DNA of 39,881 nucleotides, from assembly GCA_001282665.1 (NCBI GenBank), contig LN874947.1, positions 347,105 to 386,985 on the forward strand. Direction: 5' to 3'. Below, one piece after another: positions 23,884 to 32,459 of the stretch. The notes under the pieces were generated by a model. It saw nothing but the letters and a program-made list of their open reading frames with translations, searched no databases and was not told where the DNA came from. Position 1 is the stretch's first letter, and each line of letters starts with the position of its first letter. The position numbers and the translations under genes are program-made. This DNA comes from Clostridiales bacterium mt11 (lineage in GTDB: Bacteria > Bacillota > Clostridia > Tissierellales > Tepidimicrobiaceae).

Positions 23884-24579
23884 TTATTTTCTCATTTCAA
23901 CAACAAGAAAATGTGAAGTTTCTAGTGCTTTTATCTTTATATCTTCTTCTGTTATTTCTAATGCATCTCTCATATTTAAAATAATATCATTTATATTAGA
24001 AGTTCCTTCTATTTGTACTAAATATGCCTGTCTATTTTTTCCTACTTTAAAATCTATTTCCTTATCTTTATCTAATTCTAGTACAAATATATTTGAATCC
24101 TGATTAATCTTTATTGGTGCATTGCCCTCCTTAGAAGATACAATATTAAGCCATTTATTCTTTCTGTCATCCCAGTTGAACTTATAGTCTCCATAGTTTG
24201 GTTCATATCCCTCTTTATCAGGGAAAATCCATATTTGAAGAAATCTTAATGTATCATTCCCAAAGTTGTGTTCGCTATGCAATACTCCTGTACCGGCACT
24301 CATATATTGGACATGTCCACGAGATAATGTGTTCTTATTTCCCATGCTGTCACCATGAGTTAACTCCCCTTCTACAACATATGATACGATTTCCATATCC
24401 CTATGAGGATGTATATCAAATCCTGTCCCTTGCTTTACCAAATCATCATTTATTACCCTCAAAGTTCCAAAATTAATATTGTCTGGGTTATAGTATCTTG
24501 CAAATGAAAAATGAAATTTGCTTTTTAACCATCCTAAATCACTACTTCCCATTTTAGTATTATCTATTCTTCTCAACAT
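23884..24579 (-). CDS. Pirin-family bicupin protein
   Basis: 231 residues, usual length for YhhW/YhaK-type pirins. The N-terminal cupin has the metal site in FDIHPHRDMEIVSYVVEGEL and SAGTGVLHSEHN (His/His/His and Glu pattern); the C-terminal cupin is degenerate. Some relatives oxidise quercetin; others act as redox sensors. Divergent from an HxlR regulator with a shared 125-base control region, which suggests the regulator controls it, probably in response to electrophiles or quinones (family knowledge and inference). Confidence 0.85.
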   Translation of the reverse strand: MLRRIDNTKMGSSDLGWLKSKFHFSFARYYNPDNINFGTLRVINDDLVKQGTGFDIHPHRDMEIVSYVVEGELTHGDSMGNKNTLSRGHVQYMSAGTGVLHSEHNFGNDTLRFLQIWIFPDKEGYEPNYGDYKFNWDDRKNKWLNIVSSKEGNAPIKINQDSNIFVLELDKDKEIDFKVGKNRQAYLVQIEGTSNINDIILNMRDALEITEEDIKIKALETSHFLVVEMRK

Positions 24580-24658
24580 ATTTACTACCCCCTATGTCTT
24601 ATTCTTTATTTTTATTTCCCCTTATGCTATAATAATATCAAAAATAGCATTTAGCACA

Positions 24659-24683
24659 AGTATGCACTTTTTAGTAGGATACT
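24659..24683. promoter_or_regulatory. Dyad in the pirin/HxlR divergent promoter
   Basis: AGTAT (24659-24663) and ATACT (24679-24683) are spaced symmetrically around CACTTTTTAGT, like other HxlR-type operators with ACT/AGT half sites. A weak minus-strand promoter TTGTGC-16-TATTAT for pirin lies beside it. Confidence 0.35.
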
Positions 24684-24704
24684 ATATAAAAGGGAAGTAA
24701 TAAG

Positions 24705-25034
24705 ATGAAAAGCGAAAATGAAACAAAATACAGTTGCCCAATTGAATATACTCTAAATTTAATTGCGGGCAAATGGAAATTGATTATATTATGGCATCTA
24801 TCTCAAGAGAAGGTAATGAGATATGGTGAGATAAAGAAATCCCTAAACAACATTACCCATAAGATGTTAAGCCAACAGCTAAAGGAACTAGAAGCAGATG
24901 GATTCATACACAGAGAACAATATCCAGAAATACCTCCTAAGGTTGAATATTCTCTGACTAAATTAGGAGAATCCTTTATGCCCATATTGGAAAGCATGAG
25001 CAGTTGGGGTAAAAAACATTTAAAAGAAAAATAA
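24705..25034 (+). CDS. HxlR-family transcriptional regulator
   Basis: 109 residues. Winged helix with the family signature CPIEYTLNLIAGKWKLIILW, MRYGEIKKSLNNITHKMLSQ and LKELEADGFIHREQYPEIPP, then VEYSLTKLG. One Cys near the N-terminus (C10) sits where redox-sensing HxlR proteins (HypR, YodB) carry theirs. Likely controls the divergent pirin gene. GGGAAG lies 7 bases before ATG. Confidence 0.85.
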   Translation: MKSENETKYSCPIEYTLNLIAGKWKLIILWHLSQEKVMRYGEIKKSLNNITHKMLSQQLKELEADGFIHREQYPEIPPKVEYSLTKLGESFMPILESMSSWGKKHLKEK

Positions 25035-25038
25035 GCTA

Positions 25039-25080
25039 AAAATGCCTAAAAGGTTGATAATACTAACCCTTAGGCATTTT
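25039..25080. terminator. Bidirectional terminator between HxlR and methyltransferase genes
   Basis: AAAATGCCTAA / TTAGGCATTTT exact 11-pair stem, continued by GGTT/AACC inside; T-rich on both outer sides. Confidence 0.85.
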
Positions 25081-25093
25081 CCATTTTTAAATC

Positions 25094-25777
25094 TTATTTA
25101 ATACATTTTAAAACAGTTGTATTGCCAAATCGATACATTACCTCGACATTTGAAAAACCTGCATCATATAGCATTTTTATTTGATTTGGTACTGTACATG
25201 GCGTATCATAATGATATTCAGACTTTTCATCTAAAGCCTGTTCTTTTCTAAGTATTTCTAAATTTTTAAAGAACTCATCCTCAATAGACTGAGGATCTTC
25301 ATTCTCCAATTCTGAAATCATATAATCATTTTCAATGTAAACCCCACCATCATTTAATGCCTTTCGAATATTACGATAAATATCGGTTTTCACCTCGTGA
25401 GTATAATGATGTAGAGTCATAACGGAAATGACGGCATCAAATGTTTCTTCCTCATAATCATAATCAAGATAACTCATATTAAGAAGATTAATCTGACCTT
25501 TTTCATATTCTTCTTTGTACTTATATTTAAGATTATTTAGCATATTTTCTGCTATATCCAGTCCTGTTACTTGTATTTGAGGAAATCTATTAAATATTGC
25601 TTGTAATTCCAATCCCGTTCCAATGCCAAGATCTAATAAGTTTTTTGTAGATAATGGCAATAAACTTGCTACCACGTTTTTGCCTACTATTCCTCCTCCA
25701 ACATCTGAGGTATGAACTTCATCATAAATTTCAGATCTAGCATTAAAAAAATCATTCATCTTTTCTAATCTTTCCAT
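25094..25777 (-). CDS. Class I SAM-dependent methyltransferase
   Basis: 227 residues. LLDLGIGTGLELQAIFNRFP is SAM motif I; VTGLDIAENMLNNL is motif II; FDAVISVMTLHHYTHE and KALNDGGVYIENDY are motifs III/IV. It is a small-molecule methyltransferase of the Methyltransf_25 type; target unknown. The ATG at 25777 follows AAAGGA by about 10 bases. Upstream is a 160-base leader with its own promoter, an 8-codon ORF and two mutually exclusive hairpins, so translation may be controlled by ribosome stalling. Confidence 0.82.
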   Translation of the reverse strand: MERLEKMNDFFNARSEIYDEVHTSDVGGGIVGKNVVASLLPLSTKNLLDLGIGTGLELQAIFNRFPQIQVTGLDIAENMLNNLKYKYKEEYEKGQINLLNMSYLDYDYEEETFDAVISVMTLHHYTHEVKTDIYRNIRKALNDGGVYIENDYMISELENEDPQSIEDEFFKNLEILRKEQALDEKSEYHYDTPCTVPNQIKMLYDAGFSNVEVMYRFGNTTVLKCIK

Positions 25778-25833
25778 AATTAATACATCCTTTCTATCAT
25801 GTGTAATATTATAATTATCTTAATCCACTAATA

Positions 25834-25967
25834 GCAAAGGCTGCATACTATTTTATATTGCAGTAGCCTATGCTATGCAATAGTAATTAATTTCATCATA
25901 AGAAAATCACTCCTCAACATTTATTAACTCAACTTCTATTCTAATACCCCTTCATATAAGATGTCAA
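25834..25967 (-). promoter_or_regulatory. Promoter and leader with 8-codon ORF and alternative hairpins
   Basis: Minus strand: TTGACA (25962-25967), 18 bases, TAGAAT (25938-25943). Then GAGGAG (25910-25915) and a short frame at 25899-25873 coding MMKLITIA. Hairpin 1 (25856-25882) pairs TATTGCA, inside the short frame, with TGCAATA. Hairpin 2 (25834-25873) pairs GCATAGG..CTGCA with TGCAG-CCTTTGC; the two share bases and exclude each other. The CCUUU freed when hairpin 2 is open could pair with the AAAGG of the downstream ribosome site. The layout fits an erm/ABC-F-type attenuator, but it is inferred from pairing alone. Confidence 0.4.
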
Positions 25968-25992
25968 GTAATTGAAAAATACGTACTCTTCA

Positions 25993-27270
25993 TTATTCTA
26001 TTTGATGATTTTTAAAAGCACACTTAGTAATGGGTATAATCAATAGGGAACCAATTATTGAAAAGATAATATAAAATGCTGCTGGAGTTAATACAAATCC
26101 AAATATCTCAAATAGATACTCCGAATAGATGTTGGAAAATTCAGTTGCCTTTGCAGGGAACATCTGAAGTATCTGATACAATAATCGATTTTTATGGGAG
26201 ATATTAAACAAACCAGGCATAAACAAAAATGTAAATGAAGCTATGGCAACTAAAAATGAAGATTTAAACCAAGATGAAAATAGCATAGTTACTATTCCAA
26301 AAAACAAAGCTATAAAAATAGTAACAGCAATGGCTATTAAACTTGCTTGCAATACGGTGATAGGATACGTTGAATAAACAGCCATTGTCTGTATTGCCAT
26401 ATTAGCTCCACTAAAGCCATGTATTGATAACATGAATAGTAGAAATCCAAACAGTGTGATAATCGATAAGCTCACTGAAAATGTCACACCTGTAAACAAT
26501 TTAGCAAATATAGCTTTACCTTTTCCATGTTTCGATGACAATACAATTTGATCTGTCTTTAAATAATATTCATCTGCAAAAATTGGAGATATAGAAATTG
26601 CAATAACGATCATTAAACACAGGGCGATTACCTTTAAATACTTATCAAAATTTAGATATCCATCATAATGTTCATTATAGTAAGGCGTTTTTACCTGAGA
26701 TAACATTTCGATATGCTTTTCTTTTTCATTTTGGGATAAATCCCATAGCCTGTTAACATTTGCAATTAAAGCTTGATTCATATATGTATAAAAGTTTTCT
26801 GCCTCTTCTACTGTAAGTGTATCTATGGGCTTTACATCGCTAATATTTTTAAGTTGAAGTCCATCTGTACCAAGATTTCCAGCATTTACTTCATATATGA
26901 CATTTATCATATTAACAATCTTTTTGTATGGCAAAACATATTTTATATACGCATCACCTTTTAAATGTCTGCCATAATCATTAATAAGATAATTATCATC
27001 ATTATCAATCATAATAATATTTTGTTCTATAGCTTCCTTTATAAAAGCTTCATCCATCACCCCCTTTTTCGAACGAATAACCTCTCTATCCAATTTCATA
27101 GCTTCAAATCCAGATTTTCCACCTTCTGAATGCCAATACATGGTACCAGTAACCGATGCTATGCTTAAAAGTGCTACAACGATTAAAAGCAGAAGTAAAC
27201 TAATTATAGTACTTTTTCTTTTGAAAAGTTTTTTATACTCAAAGCTTACAATATCAAAAAAACTATTCAT
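25993..27270 (-). CDS. ABC-2 type transporter permease
   Basis: 425 residues. One membrane helix at the N-terminus (STIISLLLLLIVVALLSIAS), a large outside loop of about 170 residues, then five or so helices from about 215 to the end. SPIFADEYYLKTDQIVLSSK with HGKGKAIFAKL is the family's inner-face coupling segment. It pairs with the ATPase encoded just upstream; the start overlaps that gene's end by 8 bases. Substrate unknown. Last gene of the sigma-factor operon. Confidence 0.82.
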   Translation of the reverse strand: MNSFFDIVSFEYKKLFKRKSTIISLLLLLIVVALLSIASVTGTMYWHSEGGKSGFEAMKLDREVIRSKKGVMDEAFIKEAIEQNIIMIDNDDNYLINDYGRHLKGDAYIKYVLPYKKIVNMINVIYEVNAGNLGTDGLQLKNISDVKPIDTLTVEEAENFYTYMNQALIANVNRLWDLSQNEKEKHIEMLSQVKTPYYNEHYDGYLNFDKYLKVIALCLMIVIAISISPIFADEYYLKTDQIVLSSKHGKGKAIFAKLFTGVTFSVSLSIITLFGFLLFMLSIHGFSGANMAIQTMAVYSTYPITVLQASLIAIAVTIFIALFFGIVTMLFSSWFKSSFLVAIASFTFLFMPGLFNISHKNRLLYQILQMFPAKATEFSNIYSEYLFEIFGFVLTPAAFYIIFSIIGSLLIIPITKCAFKNHQIE

Positions 27271-28132
27271 TTTCTCCCACCTCGCTAAAATAGTATAAAT
27301 ATAAATCCTCTAAAGTTGCTTTTACACAGATAGCATCTTGGGAAGGTTTATTATTGCATACGATTCGCAAGAATACTTTATCATTCTCTTGTCTTAGATT
27401 GATAATCGGATATATATTAGTTAATTCTTCTGCTATCCTGCTATCAACAATACATTCAAAAACCCTACCATCAATAGCCTTGATTATTTCCTCTAAACTG
27501 CCCTTATGGATAATCTGACCATCCTTCATCATTAAAATCGTTCCTGCGATATCTTCAATATCGGACACAATATGAGTTGACAATAGCACGATTCTATCAG
27601 CTCCAAGCTGTGAAATAAGATTACGAAAACGTACACGTTCTTTCGGATCAAGCCCTGCTGTAGGCTCGTCTAAAATCAAAATCTTAGGATTATTGAGCAT
27701 TGCCTGTGCAATTCCAAGACGCTGTTTCATCCCCCCTGAAAAGGTCTTAATTTTTCGATTTGACATATTAGATATGGACACAATATCCAATAGTTCTGCT
27801 GATTTTTCTTTCGCCCTTGGCTTTGTTAAACCTTTAAGACTTCCCATATAGCACAAAAATTCCATTGCTGTAAATTCAGGATAGTATCCAAAATCCTGTG
27901 GCAAATAACCAAGTACATCACGATAATCTTCATGATTTACATCTATTCCATTAAATTTCACCTCTCCACTTGTAGGTCTTAAAATGCCACACATCATCCG
28001 CATTAAAGTTGTCTTTCCTGCCCCATTGGCACCTAAAAGTCCATAAACACCTTTTGTCAACGTTAGAGAAATTCTATCAACGGCAATTTTATTTTGATAC
28101 TGCTTTGTTAAGCGATCAATTGTAAGTTCCAC
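27263..28132 (-). CDS. ABC transporter ATP-binding protein
   Basis: 289 residues. Walker A GANGAGKTT (about 34-42), Q-loop YLPQDFGYYPEF, signature FSGGMKQRLG, Walker B KILILDEPTAGLD and switch His STHIVSD. The last 80 residues form a family-typical C-terminal extension. Drives the ABC-2 permease encoded downstream. GTG start at 28132 follows GGAGG by 7 bases and lies 25 bases inside the upstream gene, so the operon is tightly coupled. Confidence 0.88.
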   Translation of the reverse strand: MELTIDRLTKQYQNKIAVDRISLTLTKGVYGLLGANGAGKTTLMRMMCGILRPTSGEVKFNGIDVNHEDYRDVLGYLPQDFGYYPEFTAMEFLCYMGSLKGLTKPRAKEKSAELLDIVSISNMSNRKIKTFSGGMKQRLGIAQAMLNNPKILILDEPTAGLDPKERVRFRNLISQLGADRIVLLSTHIVSDIEDIAGTILMMKDGQIIHKGSLEEIIKAIDGRVFECIVDSRIAEELTNIYPIINLRQENDKVFLRIVCNNKPSQDAICVKATLEDLYLYYFSEVGENE

Positions 28133-28845
28133 TGTAATTCCTCCATATTCTTAATAAATTTAACTGTCTGTAAAATAATTAAGATGAGTAAAACAAAGAA
28201 TGTAATCTTCCATAAAAGCAGGTATCGGTCAGTAAATGCCTCCTGTGTTGAATACACTAAAACGCTATTTAATACACTAACAAAGCAGCTGATACCTCCA
28301 CATATATATATACTTTCCTTTACTCTTCCATGACTTAATACAAACAGTGATAATGTACAAGTCAGCATAAAAGGAACAAGCATATATATTCCTAAACGCC
28401 AAAAACTATAATCCATTCTCCCCCTTAATAATAATAAAAGTGCCATAAATACGATAAAATTCAGACCTCCCAATACTCCTAAACGTATCAGTACGATATC
28501 GCCAAGACTATATTTGCAGCTCATCTCTAATTCCGCCATATTATAAGAAGTGCTTCGAGATATTTCCATAATAGCAATCAAAGCCATAAATGGCAGTATT
28601 GAAGATACAATCCACAAAGGCTCAAATATATTTTCGGCGGGAATAAACCTCAAGCCAAATAAAACACCTATTACTAGAGAAATGGATATCACCCAGATGG
28701 GTTTCCTAATGTATCCTATTTGGCTGAAAATGAAATCACTATATTTTGATTTTGGGAAATTTATACTTTGTAAAAATTCATCTCTTCGTGTAGGCGGTGC
28801 TGTATTAAATGCTAATTTTATCTGCATCTTTAACTTTCTATTCAA
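28108..28845 (-). CDS. Membrane protein of sigma/ABC operon, possible anti-sigma-like partner
   Basis: 245 residues. A basic cytoplasmic N-terminus of about 45 residues (MQIKLAFNTAPPTRRDEFLQ) is followed by six hydrophobic segments. It has no recognised catalytic motif. The order ECF sigma, this membrane protein, ATPase, permease recurs in clostridia. By place it could hold the sigma factor at the membrane or be a third transporter part; neither is shown. The start is TTG at 28845, overlapping the sigma stop as TTGA. GGAGGA precedes it. Confidence 0.65.
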   Translation of the reverse strand: MNRKLKMQIKLAFNTAPPTRRDEFLQSINFPKSKYSDFIFSQIGYIRKPIWVISISLVIGVLFGLRFIPAENIFEPLWIVSSILPFMALIAIMEISRSTSYNMAELEMSCKYSLGDIVLIRLGVLGGLNFIVFMALLLLLRGRMDYSFWRLGIYMLVPFMLTCTLSLFVLSHGRVKESIYICGGISCFVSVLNSVLVYSTQEAFTDRYLLLWKITFFVLLILIILQTVKFIKNMEELQWNLQLIA

Positions 28846-29300
28846 TAGAAATCCTCCTCCTTCAGTATTAGTTTTATTTCTTTTAATGCTTTATTTACCC
28901 GCCGATATACACTAAACCGTGAAATCCCCACAATACTACTGATTTCTATTATGGATAAATCATTAACGAATCGTAAAAATATAACTTCTTGTAAATCCTC
29001 TGATAATGTTTCTATAGCCTGTCTTATAGCAAAGCTGGTTTCAAAATCTTTAAATGTACTTTCTGATGGAATATCTTCATCTAAAGGCAGCATTTCAGTC
29101 TTCTTATATGTATCGATACATAGATGTTTTGCTATAGTATAAAGATATGCAAGTGTTTTTCCACGATTGATATAGGAATTTTGACTAAAAAATTTAAGAA
29201 AGGTTTCCTGTGTCAAATCTTCTGCAACATGTGAATTTTTCACTTTAAAATAGCAGTATTTATATATTTTGTCGTACTGATCTTTAAGCTCTAAGGACAC
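28842..29300 (-). CDS. ECF-type RNA polymerase sigma factor
   Basis: About 152 residues. Region 2: YDKIYKYCYFKVKNSHVAED, LTQETFLKFF, TLAYLYTIAKHLCIDTYKK. Region 4: LSEDLQEVIFLRFVNDLSII, then EISSIVGISRFSVYRRVNKA as the -35 binding helix-turn-helix. No region 1 or 3, as expected for ECF sigmas. It likely drives its own operon, with membrane protein and ABC transporter. GTG at 29300 is chosen: AAAGGAGG ends 7 bases before it, while the GTG 18 bases upstream lies before that site. No clear housekeeping promoter was seen upstream. Confidence 0.82.
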   Translation of the reverse strand: MSLELKDQYDKIYKYCYFKVKNSHVAEDLTQETFLKFFSQNSYINRGKTLAYLYTIAKHLCIDTYKKTEMLPLDEDIPSESTFKDFETSFAIRQAIETLSEDLQEVIFLRFVNDLSIIEISSIVGISRFSVYRRVNKALKEIKLILKEEDFY

Positions 29301-29414
29301 AAAAAAACCTCCTTTCACTATGTATAACGATTAATCAATGTAAAATGTGCGGGTAAAATAAGTTTTTTAATACTACACCTCTATTTTAACATCCTTCTCA
29401 TCTATGTTAAAATA

Positions 29415-29465
29415 AAAAGGCGAATACTTCAGGTCTATAATGACCAAAGCCTTCGCCTCTTTTTA
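29415..29465. terminator. Terminator between HxlR-like gene and sigma operon
   Basis: AGGCGAA..GGTC / GACC..TTCGCCT stem-loop with AAAAA to the left and CTCTTTTTATT to the right; ends the regulator gene on the minus strand (tail TTTTTATTTT). Confidence 0.8.
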
Positions 29466-29489
29466 TTACCATATTTAGTTTTGTGAAGT

Positions 29490-29789
29490 CTATGAAAAAT
29501 ATTTATCTTCTAAATCCTCTAAATGGTAAAAGATATGCACTAAATCCTTGCCAAAACTCAATAGATAATAAGCTGTAGTACTATCATCCACTCTCTTTTC
29601 TATAACATTCTTTTCTACTAGTGTAGATAGCTTTCTATTCAATTCTGTATGACTGATATATGGAATACTTGTTAAAATTTCACTATAACGATGATTGCCA
29701 AGTTCTATGGATTTTAATATTTCAGGTACCCATCTTAATTTAATTAAGTCTTGTACTATCTCAAATCCGTTGGATATTTTACTTCCCAT
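29490..29789 (-). CDS. HxlR-family transcriptional regulator
   Basis: 99 residues. Winged helix: NGFEIVQDLIKLRWVPEILK, NHRYSEILTSIPYISHTELN, RKLSTLVEKNVIEKRVDD and YYLLSFGKDL. It lacks the redox Cys of many relatives. Divergent from the Dps gene, which it probably controls. ATG at 29789 follows AGGAG by 7 bases; an ATG further upstream (29855) lacks a ribosome site and would run through the divergent promoter. Confidence 0.8.
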   Translation of the reverse strand: MGSKISNGFEIVQDLIKLRWVPEILKSIELGNHRYSEILTSIPYISHTELNRKLSTLVEKNVIEKRVDDSTTAYYLLSFGKDLVHIFYHLEDLEDKYFS

Positions 29790-29831
29790 ATTCTCACTCC
29801 TACTAACATATTTGTGCCTTTTTGTTTCTTT

Positions 29832-29848
29832 TATTATATCATATAATA
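29832..29848. promoter_or_regulatory. Palindromic operator/promoter between HxlR and dps
   Basis: TATTATATCATATAATA is an exact 17-base odd palindrome that contains TATAAT on both strands (29842-29847 plus; 29833-29838 minus, with TGA extension). A protein bound here would block both genes. It also resembles a PerR box (TTATAATnATTATAA) in part, which would suit a dps gene. Confidence 0.5.
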
Positions 29849-29910
29849 TAACCATCAGGAGATAATAATTAATGATTTTAAAATTTTAAATATCTTAAAG
29901 GAGGTATATT

Positions 29911-30345
29911 ATGGGACATATAGAATTATTACAAAAATATTTGGCAAACTTAGGTGTACTAAATATAAAAATGCACAATATTCACTGGAACTTAACTGGT
30001 ACACAATTTATGCAATTTCATAGTTTTACGGAAGAAATTTATGAAAAACTATTTGAAAATCTAGATGAAGTAGCAGAATTATTAAGAATGAAAAACGAAA
30101 TACCACTATCCACATTAGCTGAATACGTAGAAAAATCTGATATAGAAGAAATTAAGGGAAAAGAATTCTCTGTAAAAGAATCATTAGAAATCATCAAAAA
30201 AGATATGGAATTGATGAAACAATTAGCAATTGAAATTAGAAATATGGCTGATAAAGAAGGAGACTTTGAAACCGTCAATGTATTTGAAGACTATGTAGCA
30301 TACTACAGCAAGAACTTATGGTTTATAAATGCCATGCTAAAATAA
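29911..30345 (+). CDS. dps: Dps-family ferritin-like protein
   Basis: 144 residues. A four-helix bundle with the Dps ferroxidase signature HNIHWNLTGTQFMQFHSFTE then EIYEKLFENLDEVAE: His and Asp/Glu from two subunits bind iron. It oxidises ferrous iron with peroxide, stores it in a 12-mer, and may bind DNA. AAAGGAGG precedes the ATG. Single-gene unit with a strong terminator. Confidence 0.88.
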   Translation: MGHIELLQKYLANLGVLNIKMHNIHWNLTGTQFMQFHSFTEEIYEKLFENLDEVAELLRMKNEIPLSTLAEYVEKSDIEEIKGKEFSVKESLEIIKKDMELMKQLAIEIRNMADKEGDFETVNVFEDYVAYYSKNLWFINAMLK

Positions 30346-30356
30346 GAAAGTTTAGT

Positions 30357-30407
30357 AAGGGGTATCAAAAGCGATTTATTAATCACTTTTGATACCCCTT
30401 TTTTTAT
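30357..30407 (+). terminator. Intrinsic terminator of dps
   Basis: AAGGGGTATCAAAAG and CTTTTGATACCCCTT pair exactly (15 positions), then TTTTTTT. Confidence 0.93.
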
Positions 30408-30436
30408 TTCAAATTATCTTAGCCGAAATAAACTTA

Positions 30437-31684
30437 CTATGTCATTATCCTTATCTTTTCTATTTTATTTTTTTTGATATTTTCAACAATAAACTTAATA
30501 TCATCGTACTCTATTATTTCTCCTGATTCTGGGAACTTTCCCAACACTCCTATAATAAAACCACCTATAGAATCAAAATCTTCTGATTCTATATTAGTTC
30601 CTATTAATTCATTGACATCTTCTATTTTAACGCTTCCGTAAACTAGATATTCATCTTCTTTTATTACTTCAATTTCGTGAATCTCTTTATCGTATTCATC
30701 TTCAATATCACCAACTATTTCTTCAATAAGATCCTCAATTGTTACAATACCTTCAGTACCACCATATTCATCTAATACGATAACCATATGGATTCTATCC
30801 GTTCTCATTTCTTCAAAAAGTTCTTTAGTTGATTTAAATTCATAAGTAAAATGAGGTTCTCGTATATATTTATTTAAAAGAAATTCATCTTTATTATTCT
30901 CTAAAAATAGTAAATCTTTAACATACAAAATTCCAACAATATTATCAATGGTATCTTCATATACGGGAATTCTAGAGTATTGCTCCTGTTTAAATATATT
31001 TATAATATCTTCGTAAGGTAAATTAATATCAATAGCAACCATATCGGTTCTAGGAATCATAACATCTTTAGCTTGAGAATCACTAAAATCGAATACATTA
31101 TAAATCATTTCTTTTTCTTCGCCTTCCAAAACCCCTTCTTTATGACTTACATTGACTATAGCTTTCAATTCTTCTTGGGTAATAAAAGGTTGATTTTTAT
31201 TGACATCGCCACCCATTAGCTTAACTAAAAAATTTGTTATATGTGTTAAAACTAATATTATAGGGCTAAGAACAATAATTATAATATAGATAAATTTAGA
31301 TAATCTTAAAGACACCTTTTCTGAGTTTTGAGCAGCTAATGATTTTGGTGTTATTTCACCAAAAATCAGTATCAACAAAGTCATTACTCCTGTTGCAATA
31401 CCTACTCCACTGCTGCCGTAATAATCTATTGCTAAAGAAGTTAATAAAGCAGAAGCACCAATATTAACTACATTATTTCCTATTAATATAGCACTTAACA
31501 ATTTACTAGGATTGTTAACTAATTTATCAATTATATCTGCACCTTTTTCTTTATTTTCCACCATCTGTTTAACTCTGATTTTGCTCAATGTCATAAGGGC
31601 AGTTTCTGATGCAGAAAAAATAGCAGATAAAAATAAACACACCATCAATAAAATAGTCTTCCACATGGCATCCGGGTCCAACAA
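30437..31684 (-). CDS. CNNM/CorC-type membrane protein (DUF21-CBS-CorC_HlyC)
   Basis: 415 residues. DUF21 membrane domain about 1-190 with FLSAIFSASETALMTLSKIR and FGEITPKSLAAQNSEKV; a CBS pair about 205-330 (VMIPRTDMVAIDINLPYEDI, HMVIVLDEYGGTEGIVTIED); CorC_HlyC domain about 345-415. Family proteins export or regulate magnesium or cobalt; the old name 'hemolysin' is not supported by function. The start is TTG at 31684 with AGGAG 8 bases upstream. Confidence 0.87.
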   Translation of the reverse strand: MLDPDAMWKTILLMVCLFLSAIFSASETALMTLSKIRVKQMVENKEKGADIIDKLVNNPSKLLSAILIGNNVVNIGASALLTSLAIDYYGSSGVGIATGVMTLLILIFGEITPKSLAAQNSEKVSLRLSKFIYIIIIVLSPIILVLTHITNFLVKLMGGDVNKNQPFITQEELKAIVNVSHKEGVLEGEEKEMIYNVFDFSDSQAKDVMIPRTDMVAIDINLPYEDIINIFKQEQYSRIPVYEDTIDNIVGILYVKDLLFLENNKDEFLLNKYIREPHFTYEFKSTKELFEEMRTDRIHMVIVLDEYGGTEGIVTIEDLIEEIVGDIEDEYDKEIHEIEVIKEDEYLVYGSVKIEDVNELIGTNIESEDFDSIGGFIIGVLGKFPESGEIIEYDDIKFIVENIKKNKIEKIRIMT

Positions 31685-31817
31685 CTATCACTCTCCTGTT
31701 ATTTAAACGTATTGAGATAATTATAATAGAAAATTTTATTTATATCAATAGATATTAAAATAAAATATAGCCTTATCAAACTCTACATCCTTAAAAATCA
31801 TTATATTTAATTTTATA

Positions 31818-32161
31818 TTATTTATGGTAACTTTTATTTTTATGTTTAATTATAGAGATAGAGACTATAGTCAGTATTATCAAACTCAATAATAATATAA
31901 TTAAATATCCATTTTCAAAGTATACCCCCATAGTGGAAATAAATTAAAAGCAAACAACATAATATAGACAAAAATAGTCACTCCAACTGCAACGGTTATT
32001 CTTGTTTTTATTAAATTTGTCCTTCCAGTTTTAGATGTATATAAAGCCACCCATGTTATTTTCTTTATCTCTTGAAAAAAGCTCGAAAAGACTAACAAAA
32101 TAAATACACATAAAGATAAAGTTCCAATTGAAGAAAATGAGATTAAAGATTTAGTCCATCT
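31818..32161 (-). pseudogene. ABC-2 permease remnant with frameshift
   Basis: An open stretch without a proper start reads LISFSSIGTLSLCVFILLVF, FFQEIKKITWVALYTSKTGR, TNLIKTRITVAVGVTIFVYI and stops at 31901. In another frame right after comes GYLIILLLSLIILTIVSISI with IKHKNKSYHK and a stop at 31818, a final membrane helix and basic tail. The 'EIKK...SK.GR..LIK' segment matches the coupling segment of ABC-2 permeases such as the one at 25993. So it is the C-terminal third of such a gene, with one frameshift. The gap 32162-32459 holds no gene; a faint ABC-ATPase-like N-terminus (KIDKINKCYG) ends at 32162. Confidence 0.5.
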
Positions 32162-32459
32162 TTAGAAATGTGAAATCATCTATTGGGAGCATATTCCCAT
32201 AACATTTGTTTATCTTATCAATTTTCACTCCATGGTATATATCATTATTCATAAATATCAATTATTTTAAGATATTCATTATAGTACTATCAACTCCTTT
32301 TAATAGTATCTCCATGCTTTTCCTAACTTTTTCATTTTTATATCTAAATTATATCCTCAAATATATTTAATGTCAGCCAATTTCTGTACAGTTTATCATA
32401 ACTTTGTAAACTTTTTAATCTCATAGTCAATAAAACAACTTCTTTCTTAAAGTCCTCAA

